From Streptomyces ortus (GTDB lineage Bacteria; Actinomycetota; Actinomycetes; Streptomycetales; Streptomycetaceae), in NCBI RefSeq assembly GCF_026341275.1, contig NZ_JAIFZO010000002.1, positions 3,874,118-3,938,117 of the forward strand: 64,000 nt of DNA, read 5' to 3'. This document shows, piece by piece, positions 28,771 to 36,369 of this stretch. Both the position numbers and the translations under genes were made by a program. Below the pieces are notes generated by a model. The model was not told the DNA's origin and ran no database searches. It saw only the letters and a program-made list of their open reading frames with translations. Position 1 is the stretch's first letter. Each line of letters starts with the position of its first letter.

Positions 28771-29352
28771 TCAGCGCGCCAGGAGGGCCGCCGCCTGCTC
28801 GCGGGCGTGCTCCAGCGCCCCGGGGAAGATGCGCAGGCCGAAGGCGACGAGCGCGCCCTCGTGGAGCAGCATCAGGCTCCGGCCCAGCGAGTCGGCCGCG
28901 TCGGGCGCGAGCGGGCGTACGAGATCGGTGAACAGGGTGAGCATCCACCGCTTCTGGCCGGTGATGATCGCGTACGCGGGGTGCGACGGGTCGTCGATCT
29001 CCGCGTGGGCGTTGACCATGCTGCAGCCCCTGGGGCTGTTCGCGTCCATCCACTCGCGCGACACGTCGAAGACGGTCAGAACGCTGTCCAGCGGTGCCGC
29101 GCAGGCGTCGAGGCGGGCGGCGAGGCAGGCGCGCCAGCGCTCGTCCCGGTCGGCGAGGTACTCGACGACGATCTGCTCCTTGGAGCCGAACCGGTCGTAG
29201 AGCGTCTTCTTCGTGACACCGGCCTCGGCGGCGATCAGATCGACGCCGACGGCGTGGATGCCGCGCTCGTAGAACAGTCGCCCGGCCGCGGCCAGGGCGC
29301 GGCGGGCCGCAGGGGTCAGCGGTACGCGGCGGGGGGTGTCCGTGCTGCTCAT
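28771..29352 (-). CDS. TetR/AcrR family transcriptional regulator
   Basis: A 193-residue repressor with an N-terminal HTH (about 12-60): ALAAAGRLFYERGIHAVGVDLIAAEAGVTKKTLYDRFGSKEQIVVEYLADR, the canonical TetR pattern. The C-terminal ligand-binding helices contain a TetR_C-like MLLHEGALVAFGL. A perfect 14-bp inverted repeat lies between it and the divergent EamA gene and is its likely operator. The start ATG 29352 lacks a Shine-Dalgarno and sits six bases after a TACAAT -10-like hexamer, which suggests a leaderless transcript. It probably represses itself and the EamA transporter, and perhaps the MFS gene downstream. Confidence 0.9.
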   Translation of the reverse strand: MSSTDTPRRVPLTPAARRALAAAGRLFYERGIHAVGVDLIAAEAGVTKKTLYDRFGSKEQIVVEYLADRDERWRACLAARLDACAAPLDSVLTVFDVSREWMDANSPRGCSMVNAHAEIDDPSHPAYAIITGQKRWMLTLFTDLVRPLAPDAADSLGRSLMLLHEGALVAFGLRIFPGALEHAREQAAALLAR

Positions 29353-29358
29353 CCACCC

Positions 29359-29406
29359 ATTGTAGACCGATCTGTATACTCGGCGCCAAGAGGTATACAG
29401 ATCGGT
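29359..29406. promoter_or_regulatory. TetR operator with perfect 14-bp arms, overlapping the tetR -10
   Basis: ACCGATCTGTATAC (29366-29379) and GTATACAGATCGGT (29393-29406) are perfectly complementary around a 13-base spacer. On the minus strand TACAAT (29359-29364) lies directly between the operator and the tetR start. Binding should block both divergent genes. Confidence 0.75.
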
Positions 29407-29430
29407 TTAGTTTTGGAGGTGCGTGGCGCC

Positions 29431-30456
29431 GTGAACATCCTTCTGTCGATCGCGTTCGTGGGAGCCTGGAGCTCCGGTTTCATCGGGGCGAAGCTCGGGG
29501 CGGGCAGCGCCCCCACGGTCACGCTCCTCATGTGGCGCTTCGTTCCGCTGGCCCTGGTCCTCGGCGTCGTCGCCCTGACCGCCGCCCGGTCCTCCTGGCG
29601 CGGCCTCGGCCCCCGTGACCTGCTCCGGCAGGCCGGCGTCGGGCTGCTCTCACAGAGCGGCTACCTGCTGACCGTCTACTACGCGATAGAGCTGGGCGTC
29701 TCCAGCGGGACCACGGCTCTCATCGACGGTACGCAGCCGCTGGTGGCCGGGGCGCTGGCCGGCCCGCTGCTGGGCGTGGCGGTGTCGCGCACGCAGTGGC
29801 TCGGGCTCGGGCTGGGCGTGGCCGGGGTCGCCGTCGTCACGACGGCCGACGCGGGCGCCGCGACGGGCGTCGCGTGGTGGGCGTACCTCGTGCCGTTCCT
29901 CGGCATGCTCAGCCTGGTCGCGGCGACGTTCCTGGACCGCAGGTCCCGTGCGGACGTCCGCCCGATGGTGTCGATGACGGTGCACGCCGTCACCAGCGCC
30001 GTCGTGTTCACGGCCCTCGCCGCCGTCGGCGGCGGCCTGACGCCCCCGGCCGACGCGTCCTTCTGGACGGCGGTGGTGTGGCTGGTGACGCTCTCCACGT
30101 TCGGCGGGTACGGCCTGTACTGGCTGATCCTGCGGCGCTCCGGGGTGACCGCGGTCAACACGCTCATGTTCCTGATGGCGCCCGTGACGGCCGTGTGGGG
30201 CGCGCTGATGTTCGGTGAGCCCTTCGGGGTGCAGACGGCGGCGGGGCTCGGGCTCGGTCTGCTGGCCGTCGCCGTCGTCCACCGGGGCGAACGAGGCGGC
30301 CGGCACGACCGGGGCGGGCGGCTCAGGCGGAGGCGGCCCGCCGCGACCGGCCTCCTCACACCCCGGCGATCAGCGTGGCCCCGAGCACGATCATCGTCGC
30401 GGCGATCAGAGCGTCCAGTACCCGCCACGCGGACGGCCGGGCCAGAAGGGGGCTGA
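29431..30456 (+). CDS. EamA/DMT family transporter
   Basis: A 341-residue membrane protein of the drug/metabolite transporter superfamily, with two EamA repeats of about five helices each: VNILLSIAFVGAWSSGFIGAKLG opens the first, VAWWAYLVPFLGMLSLVAATFLDRRS the second. GTG 29431 is chosen because GGAGGTG lies 9 bases upstream. The last ~45 residues (from about GGRHDRGGRLRRRR) are basic and unlike the family, and run 101 bases into the 3' end of the convergent lysE gene, as if a stop codon was lost. Expression is probably controlled by the divergent TetR. The substrate is unknown. Confidence 0.88.
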   Translation: MNILLSIAFVGAWSSGFIGAKLGAGSAPTVTLLMWRFVPLALVLGVVALTAARSSWRGLGPRDLLRQAGVGLLSQSGYLLTVYYAIELGVSSGTTALIDGTQPLVAGALAGPLLGVAVSRTQWLGLGLGVAGVAVVTTADAGAATGVAWWAYLVPFLGMLSLVAATFLDRRSRADVRPMVSMTVHAVTSAVVFTALAAVGGGLTPPADASFWTAVVWLVTLSTFGGYGLYWLILRRSGVTAVNTLMFLMAPVTAVWGALMFGEPFGVQTAAGLGLGLLAVAVVHRGERGGRHDRGGRLRRRRPAATGLLTPRRSAWPRARSSSRRSERPVPATRTAGPEGG

Positions 30457-31003
30457 GCAGCCGGGCGCCGAACCCGAGGGCCGCGAACCAGACCAGGCTG
30501 GCGATCACCGCACCGAGGCCGAAGGTCCAGCGCCAGGGCCCGCGGTCGGCCGCGATGGAGCCGAGCAGGAACACGGTGTCCAGGTAGACATGCGGATTCA
30601 GCCAGGTCATCGCCAGACAGGTGAGCACGGCACGGCGCCGCGAGCCCGCCCCGCCCGGCACACCCGCCGCCCCCGCCGCCCCCGCCTCCACGGTCAGCGC
30701 CGACGGTTTCAGGACCCGGCGTGCGGCGAGGCAGCCGTACCCGATCAGGAAGAGGCCGCCGATCAGCCCGACCGCGGTGAGCACCGAGGGCCAGGCCACC
30801 ACGACCGCGCCCACCCCGCCGACGCCCAGCGCGATGAGCGCCGCGTCGGAGAGGGCGCAGATGGCCACCACGGGGAGTACCGCGTCCCGGCGGACGCCCT
30901 GGCGCAGGACGAAGGCGTTCTGGGCGCCGATGGCGACGATCAGGGAGAGGCCGGTGCCGAACCCGGCGGCCGTGGCGGTCAGTGCGCTGTTCACACCGTC
31001 CAC
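30356..31003 (-). CDS. LysE/ArgO family amino-acid exporter
   Basis: A 215-residue membrane protein with six hydrophobic segments that exports basic amino acids. GFGTGLSLIVAIGAQNAFVLRQG at the N-terminus and TWLNPHVYLDTVFLLGS (about 135) are LysE/ArgO hallmarks. The annotated GTG is at 31003; GTG 30991 (VNSALTATAAG) is an equally good start and would follow a TAGCGT -10-like hexamer by seven bases. It is divergent from an ArgP-type LysR regulator across a palindrome, the arrangement known for lysE/lysG. Its 3' end overlaps the EamA frame. Confidence 0.92.
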   Translation of the reverse strand: MDGVNSALTATAAGFGTGLSLIVAIGAQNAFVLRQGVRRDAVLPVVAICALSDAALIALGVGGVGAVVVAWPSVLTAVGLIGGLFLIGYGCLAARRVLKPSALTVEAGAAGAAGVPGGAGSRRRAVLTCLAMTWLNPHVYLDTVFLLGSIAADRGPWRWTFGLGAVIASLVWFAALGFGARLLSPLLARPSAWRVLDALIAATMIVLGATLIAGV

Positions 31004-31031
31004 GCTAGGAAGCCCGGCCGGGAAAAGTACA

Positions 31032-31057
31032 GCTAAAGATTCTTACGTATCCTTAGC
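31032..31057. promoter_or_regulatory. ArgP/LysG-type operator between lysE and argP
   Basis: GCTAAAGAT (31032-31040) and ATCCTTAGC (31049-31057) form 9-bp arms with one mismatch around an 8-base spacer. The element lies in the 61-base divergent gap, 8 bases from the argP start, and is AT-rich against its surroundings. Confidence 0.65.
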
Positions 31058-31064
31058 ATTCGTG

Positions 31065-32012
31065 ATGACAGACCTTCCCCTGGACCAGGTGCGGACCCTG
31101 CTGACCGTGGTGGACGAGGGCACCTTCGACGCCGCGGCAGCCGTGCTCCACGTAACTCCGTCGGCGGTGAGCCAGCGGGTCAAGGCACTCGAACAGCGCA
31201 CGGGCCGTGTGCTGTTGATGCGTACGAAGCCGGTCCGGCCGACCGAGTCCGGCGAGGCCGTCGTGCGCTTCGCACGGCAACTGGCCCGGCTGGAGCGCGA
31301 CACCCGTGCCGAACTGGGCATGTCCGGCACCGAGGAGCCGACCCGGCTGTCGATCGCGGTGAACGCCGACTCGCTGGCGACCTGGTTCCTGCCCGCGCTC
31401 TCCCGCGTGCCCGAGGGACTGCCCGTCTGCTACGAACTGCGCCGCGAGGACCAGGACCACACGGCCGCGCTGCTGCGGGAGGGGCTGGTGATGGCGGCCG
31501 TCACCTCGTCCCCTGACGCCGTGACGGGCTGTTCGGTCCGCGGTCTGGGCCGTATGCGGTACGTGCCGGTGGCGAGCCCCGCCTTCGCCACGCGGTGGTT
31601 CGCGGGCCGGGCGGGCGGCGCTTCGTGGGAGGTCTACGCCGACGCGCCGGTGGTCACCTTCGACCGGCGGGACGACATCCAGGACGCGTTCGTCCGCGAG
31701 CTCGTACGCGGCGCGCGCGGACCGCGGGGCGCCCAGGGGCCGCGGGGCGCCAGTGCGGTGCGGCATCTTGTGCCGACCTCCGAGGGCTTCGTCGAGGCCG
31801 TGGCCGTCGGAATGGGCTGGGGGATGGTCCCCGAGGTGCAGGCCGCGCCCCTGCTCGGCGCGGGGCGGCTCGTACGGCTCTCGGCGGACCGGCACATCGA
31901 CGTTCCGCTGTTCTGGCAGCAGTGGAAACTCGACTTCCCGGCGCTGGCGGCGGTCGCCGAGGCCGTCTCGGCGGAGGCCGCCGAGGCCCTGGACGGCGGC
32001 CCGAGGGTCTGA
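31065..32012 (+). CDS. argP: LysR-family regulator of the ArgP/LysG type
   Basis: A 315-residue LTTR. The winged HTH (1-60) reads LPLDQVRTLLTVVDEGTFDAAAAVLHVTPSAVSQRVKALEQRTGRVLLMRT, matching ArgP (the AAAxLHVTPSAVSQRVKALE block). The effector domain contains LSIAVNADSLATWFLPAL, characteristic of ArgP. ArgP/LysG senses lysine or arginine and activates the exporter, here the divergent lysE. A GTG at 31062 is in frame with ATG 31065; neither has a Shine-Dalgarno, so a leaderless message is possible. The insert RGARGPRGAQGPRGAS (about 220-235) is an unusual Gly/Arg repeat. Confidence 0.9.
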   Translation: MTDLPLDQVRTLLTVVDEGTFDAAAAVLHVTPSAVSQRVKALEQRTGRVLLMRTKPVRPTESGEAVVRFARQLARLERDTRAELGMSGTEEPTRLSIAVNADSLATWFLPALSRVPEGLPVCYELRREDQDHTAALLREGLVMAAVTSSPDAVTGCSVRGLGRMRYVPVASPAFATRWFAGRAGGASWEVYADAPVVTFDRRDDIQDAFVRELVRGARGPRGAQGPRGASAVRHLVPTSEGFVEAVAVGMGWGMVPEVQAAPLLGAGRLVRLSADRHIDVPLFWQQWKLDFPALAAVAEAVSAEAAEALDGGPRV

Positions 32013-32043
32013 ACACCCGCGAGCCGGGACCGGCCGAAGAGGC

Positions 32044-32577
32044 TCAGACCGCCGGGCCGGATCCCGTCTCCCGCTCCAGGTAACTGATCACCTGGGCGGC
32101 GAGGCTGTCCTGCGCGGAGTCGGCGCGGGCGCACACGGCCACGGACGGCTCCTGCGGGCCGATGCCGCCCGACCACAGATACCGCTCGGTCCATTCGTCG
32201 TCGACCTTCAACTGCACCTGGATGTCGACCAGGGAGAGGCAGCTCTCCGGGGCGGCGGCGTACAGGACCGAGGTGACCCGGCGCAGCGGGTAGACGTCGA
32301 AGCCCTCGATGAACTGGGAGTTGCGCCAGTCCAGGAACGCGCTCTCGCCCTCGCTCCCGACCCGCACGTCGAGTTGGCCGTCCTCCAGGTGGATGCCGAA
32401 GTACACGGTCGTACGGTTCTCGACGGTCACCCGGAACCGGAAGTAGACCAGGCCCTCGGCCGCGTCGTCACGCCCCCGCGGCGGCTCGGCCTTCTCCAGG
32501 CCATGAACGCGAACGCGCAGGCCGGCATGCCCGTCGTCGTACTCCTGCCAGTCCCCGACCACATTCGGTTCGTACAC
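32044..32577 (-). CDS. Hypothetical soluble protein
   Basis: A 177-residue protein I do not recognise. It begins MYEPNVVGDWQEYDDGHAG and is beta-rich with no signal peptide or membrane segment; VYFRFRVTVENRTTVYFGIHLEDGQLDVRVG is the most patterned part. It contains two cysteines. Homologous-looking conserved actinobacterial proteins are unannotated. It is convergent with argP (31-base gap) and has a diverging neighbour in DUF4032. The start at 32577 gives a coherent acidic N-terminus. Confidence 0.6.
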   Translation of the reverse strand: MYEPNVVGDWQEYDDGHAGLRVRVHGLEKAEPPRGRDDAAEGLVYFRFRVTVENRTTVYFGIHLEDGQLDVRVGSEGESAFLDWRNSQFIEGFDVYPLRRVTSVLYAAAPESCLSLVDIQVQLKVDDEWTERYLWSGGIGPQEPSVAVCARADSAQDSLAAQVISYLERETGSGPAV

Positions 32578-32915
32578 GCTCCACCTCTCGACCCCGCAGG
32601 GCTGCTTCCTATCCGGACGGGCGACGGGGTGTCAAATGAGCGGAATGAGCATTGGCCAGGGATTTCACCCCACTTGATCACCGATCAAGCCGTGCCCAGC
32701 CAGAACCCGCGCCCCAGGGGTCCCGGGCGCCCTCCCGACGTGCTGCACATCACGTCCCGCTGCCCCGGGCCGCACGGCGCCGCCGGCCCGGGACGCCGAC
32801 CGGCCGGGCCCTCCCACCTGCTGACACCTCGGGCCGTCGTGTTGACTGGGAGAACGTCCGGGTGCGGAGATGCTCCTGCGACATGACGCCGACCGTGAGG
32901 CAGGGCAAGCGAGCG

Positions 32916-34199
32916 ATGGCATTGCAGATCAGCGCCACCAACCCGGAGCATCCCGCGCTCCTGCTCGACCTGCCGTGGGACATCCCGCTGGAGGAGTGGC
33001 CCGAGCACCATCTGGTGCCGTTGCCGCGAGGCATCTCACGGCACGTCGTGCGGTACGCGCGCGCCGGCGCCGAGGTCGTGGCGGTCAAGGAACTGGCCGA
33101 ACGGCCCGCGCTGCGCGAGTACGAGCTGCTGCGCGGCCTCGACCGGCTGAACATCCCGTCGGTGGACCCCCTCGCCGTGGTCACCGGCCGCACCGACACG
33201 GCGGGCGGTCCGCTGGAGTCCGTCCTCATCACCCGGCATCTGGGCGGCTCGATGCCCTACCGGTCGATGTTCGAGACGACCATGCGGCCCGCCACCATGC
33301 ACCGCCTCATGGACGCGCTGGCCGTCCTGCTGGTCCGGCTGCATCTCGCGGGGTTCGCCTGGGGGGACTGCTCGCTGTCCAACACGCTGTTCCGGCGGGA
33401 CGCGGGAGCGTACGCCGCCTATCTCGTCGACGCGGAGACCGGCGAGGTGCATCCGCAACTGAGCCCGGGCCAGCGGGAGTACGACCTCGATCTGGCACGT
33501 GTCAACATCAGCGGGGAGCTGCTGGACCTGGAGGCCTCGGGGGCACTGCACCCTTCGGTGGACCCGATCGAGTTCGGCATGGAGATCTGCAAGCGCTACG
33601 AGGGGCTGTGGCGGGAGCTCACCCGCACGTCCGTCTACCCGGCGGGCAAGCACCACTACATCGACCGCCGGATCCGGCGCCTGAACGAACTCGGCTTCGA
33701 CGTCGCCGAGATGCAGATCGCGCACTCCTCGAACGGCGACACCGTCACCTTCGTACCGAAGGTCGTCGACGCCGGCCACCATCAGCGCCAGCTGCTGCGC
33801 CTGACCGGGCTCGACACCGAGGAGAACCAGGCCCGGCGGCTGCTGAACGACCTGGAGAGCTGGATGGCCACCCAGGACGACTACGCGCCGGGCGACCCCC
33901 TGGCGGCTCGGCCCGAGGTACTGGCCCACCGGTGGGTCCGGGACGTCTTCCGGCCCACCGTGCGGGCCATACCGCTCGACCTGCGCGGCTCCATGGATCC
34001 CGCCGAGATCTACCACGAACTGCTCGAACACCGCTGGTACCTGTCCGAGCGGGCGCAGCACGACATCGACCTGGACACGGTCGTCCGGGACTACGTCACG
34101 AACATCCTGCCCGGGATGCGGAACACGCTGTCACCCGCGGCGGGCGGCGGGGCGGACGCTCAGGCCGGCGGGACGACCGCGACCGGAGAGGGCGCGTGA
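32916..34199 (+). CDS. DUF4032 protein with a kinase-like (LPS kinase/RIO-like) fold
   Basis: A 427-residue protein beginning MALQISATNPEHPALLLDLPW, the usual opening of Streptomyces DUF4032 proteins; an in-frame ATG at 32883 would add 11 residues. The N-terminal 240 residues have a kinase-like plan: VVAVKELAERPALREYELL (Lys and Glu) and GFAWGDCSLSNTLFRRD (HxDxxxxN-like catalytic loop with D and N), then AYLVDAETGE (DxE metal site). DUF4032 itself follows (about 245-410). Phosphotransfer is plausible but not shown. Its end overlaps the convergent USP gene by 40 bases. Confidence 0.82.
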   Translation: MALQISATNPEHPALLLDLPWDIPLEEWPEHHLVPLPRGISRHVVRYARAGAEVVAVKELAERPALREYELLRGLDRLNIPSVDPLAVVTGRTDTAGGPLESVLITRHLGGSMPYRSMFETTMRPATMHRLMDALAVLLVRLHLAGFAWGDCSLSNTLFRRDAGAYAAYLVDAETGEVHPQLSPGQREYDLDLARVNISGELLDLEASGALHPSVDPIEFGMEICKRYEGLWRELTRTSVYPAGKHHYIDRRIRRLNELGFDVAEMQIAHSSNGDTVTFVPKVVDAGHHQRQLLRLTGLDTEENQARRLLNDLESWMATQDDYAPGDPLAARPEVLAHRWVRDVFRPTVRAIPLDLRGSMDPAEIYHELLEHRWYLSERAQHDIDLDTVVRDYVTNILPGMRNTLSPAAGGGADAQAGGTTATGEGA

Positions 34200-35023
34200 T
34201 GGACGACGGCGTGGGCCACCGAACCGATCCGTGAGCCCACGGCCGAGCGGTGTGCCCGCCGGCCGACCACCGTGAGCTGGGCATGGGCCGCCGCGGAGAG
34301 CAGTACCTCGCCCGCGCTGCCCATCTCGACGTGCTGGGTCACCTTCACGTCGGGGAACCGTTCCAGCCACGGCCGCAGTGCTTCCGCGAGGGCCGTCCTC
34401 TCGTACTGTTCCAGGCCGCCGGCCTCGTCGGCGAGTGCCATCGAGGCGGGGCTGTAGGTGAAGACGGTGGGCAGCGCCCAGGCCCGCACGACCCGCAGAT
34501 CGGCGCCGCGGGTCGCCGCCGCCTCGAAGGCGAAGCCCAGCGCGGCGGCGCTGTCGTCGGGGCCGCCCTGCTGGCCGACGACGATCTCACGGCCCGCCGC
34601 CTCCGACTCGGGCCGGTCGGCGGCGCGTACGAGGACGACCGGCCGGGTCGACTCGGCGATGACCTGCTGGCCGACGGAGCCGAGCAGGAAGCCGACGATC
34701 GCCCCGTGGCCGCGGGAGCCGAGCACCAGCGTCTCGGCCTCGGCGGCGGCGACGAGGAGCGCCTGGACCGGGACGCCGTCGGCGAGTTCGGTGGTCACCG
34801 TCAGGCCGGGGTGGTGCCCGGTGACCTCGCCCGCGGTGCGCGTCAGCGCCTCCTGGACGTCCGCCTCCCGGGCGTCCGCCGTCCGCTCGTCGCTGTCGGC
34901 CTTCGGCCGGGCGTGCACGATGCGCAGCGGGAGGTCACGGCGTACCGCTTCCCTGGCCGCCCAGTGCACGGCGGCCAGGGATTCGGCGGTACCGTCTGCT
35001 CCCACGGTGATCGGGCGGGTCAT
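34160..35023 (-). CDS. Tandem-domain universal stress protein
   Basis: A 287-residue protein with two UspA domains. Domain 1 (about 3-140): ITVGADGTAESLAAVHWAAREA ending LVLGSRGHGAIVGFLLGSVGQQVIAESTRPVVLV, the ATP-binding G-2x-G-9x-G(S/T) motif. Domain 2 (about 155-287): REIVVGQQGGPDDSAAALGFAFEAA ending in a degenerate LTVVGRRAHRSAVGSRIGSVAHAVVHHAPSPVAVV. The full first motif suggests an ATP-binding type. Such proteins respond to hypoxia or stationary phase in actinobacteria. It overlaps DUF4032 by 40 bases tail to tail. Confidence 0.93.
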   Translation of the reverse strand: MTRPITVGADGTAESLAAVHWAAREAVRRDLPLRIVHARPKADSDERTADAREADVQEALTRTAGEVTGHHPGLTVTTELADGVPVQALLVAAAEAETLVLGSRGHGAIVGFLLGSVGQQVIAESTRPVVLVRAADRPESEAAGREIVVGQQGGPDDSAAALGFAFEAAATRGADLRVVRAWALPTVFTYSPASMALADEAGGLEQYERTALAEALRPWLERFPDVKVTQHVEMGSAGEVLLSAAAHAQLTVVGRRAHRSAVGSRIGSVAHAVVHHAPSPVAVVPPA

Positions 35024-35130
35024 GTGTTGGCCTCCGTAGCGTCGGTCGAGGTGCCCACGCTACCCAGGGTCCGCCGGGTGGTTCCCGTCAGCCCGCCAGG
35101 TCGTGGGTGACGGGCCGGCCGAAGTGCACA

Positions 35131-36369
35131 TCAGGGGACGTCCACCGTGGACGTCCGGTCGCAGCGCAGGCTGTCCAGGTCGACCGAGTCGGCCATCGCC
35201 TGCATCCCCTTGTCGTTGGGATGCAGGCGGTCGCCGCCGTCGAAGACCGGCATGATCCGCTCGTGGTCGTAGGGGCTGCGCAGGATGCGGTCGAAGTCGG
35301 TGACGGCGTCGAACTCCCCGCTGCTCCTGATGAACCGATTGACCTCCTGTCGTACGGACTCGGCGGCCGTGTCCCACTCGGACCAGCCCTTGAAGGGCGC
35401 GACGGTGGCGCCCACGACACACTTCCCCGCCCGGTGGGCGCGGGCGATGATCTCGCGGTAGCCCGCGATCATGTCGGCCCCCGTCACGCCGGTGTGCGCC
35501 TTGATGTCGTTGACGCCCTCGAAGAGGAACACCGTACGGACGCCCGGGTGGGACAGGACGTCACGGTCCAGCCGGTTGAGCGCGCTCTGCCCGGCGCCGT
35601 CCGCCACGACCTTGTTCCCGGAGATCCCCTCATTGGCAACTCCCTTGACCGGGGTGTCGGTTGCCGCCAGCCGCCGGGCGAGATAGTCGGGCCAGCGGCG
35701 GTTCAGGTCGCCGCTGGACTGCCAGCCGTCCGTGATGGAGTCCCCCAGCGCGACGACCGCGCCGACGGCGGCACTCGTACGGACGGTGACCGCGTCGAGG
35801 TAGAACCAGGAGCCGGTGCGCTCGGTCCAGCCGGCCGCCCCCTCCTCCCCGGTGTGGTCGCCGGTGGCGGCGTACGACGTCTGCATGGCCATGCCGTGGC
35901 CGGTCGCGGGGCCGCCCCCCGTCCGCGTGTGGACGCTGACGACGAGGTCGGCCGCGGCGGCCAGTCCGCCGGGCAGCAGATCGCTGTACGCGGTGGCGCC
36001 CGCCGGGATGGTGACGGAGCGCGAACCGCCGAAGGTGAGCGGCCTGTTGGTGCCCGGGACCAGTTCCGCACCCATCTCGCGGAGGCCGGCGTAGGCGCTG
36101 TCGAAGGTCAGCGGCCGGTCCCCGAAGGCATTGGAGAGCCGGATGCGCGGGTTGTCCCCGGCCACGCTGGTACGCACGATCAGGCGGTAGCTGCGGTCGG
36201 CGACGGCGTCCCCCACCCGGTCCGCGCTCGCCCCCCAGGTGACCACGTCGTGCCGGCGGGCGGGGGCGGCCGGGGCGGCGTTCGCGGGGGTGACCTGGAC
36301 GGCGGTGGCGATCACCAGCAGCACGGCCGGAGCCACGAGACGGCCCGTTCGGGCGGCGCGGGCCCTCAT
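35131..36369 (-). CDS. Secreted SGNH/GDSL-type esterase
   Basis: A 412-residue exported hydrolase with a signal sequence (LVAPAVLLVIATAVQVTPANA). An N-terminal beta-sandwich (about 45-195) precedes the SGNH domain: VALGDSITDGW (block I, Ser211), NEGISGN (block II Gly), FEGVNDI (block III Asn) and DRLHPNDKGM (block V Asp/His). It resembles carbohydrate or lipid acyl esterases with CE2-like organisation. ATG 36369 overlaps the GH95 stop by four bases, so it is translated from the same glycosidase operon and probably deacetylates the same glycan. A 9-bp hairpin lies at the stop. Confidence 0.88.
   Translation of the reverse strand: MRARAARTGRLVAPAVLLVIATAVQVTPANAAPAAPARRHDVVTWGASADRVGDAVADRSYRLIVRTSVAGDNPRIRLSNAFGDRPLTFDSAYAGLREMGAELVPGTNRPLTFGGSRSVTIPAGATAYSDLLPGGLAAAADLVVSVHTRTGGGPATGHGMAMQTSYAATGDHTGEEGAAGWTERTGSWFYLDAVTVRTSAAVGAVVALGDSITDGWQSSGDLNRRWPDYLARRLAATDTPVKGVANEGISGNKVVADGAGQSALNRLDRDVLSHPGVRTVFLFEGVNDIKAHTGVTGADMIAGYREIIARAHRAGKCVVGATVAPFKGWSEWDTAAESVRQEVNRFIRSSGEFDAVTDFDRILRSPYDHERIMPVFDGGDRLHPNDKGMQAMADSVDLDSLRCDRTSTVDVP
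35136..35156. terminator. Near-perfect palindrome at the end of the SGNH gene
   Basis: GGACGTCCAC-C-GTGGACGTCC forms a 9-bp stem with a 3-base loop, directly before the stop codon at 35131-35133. It probably ends the ROK-GH27-GH95-SGNH transcript. Confidence 0.5.
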
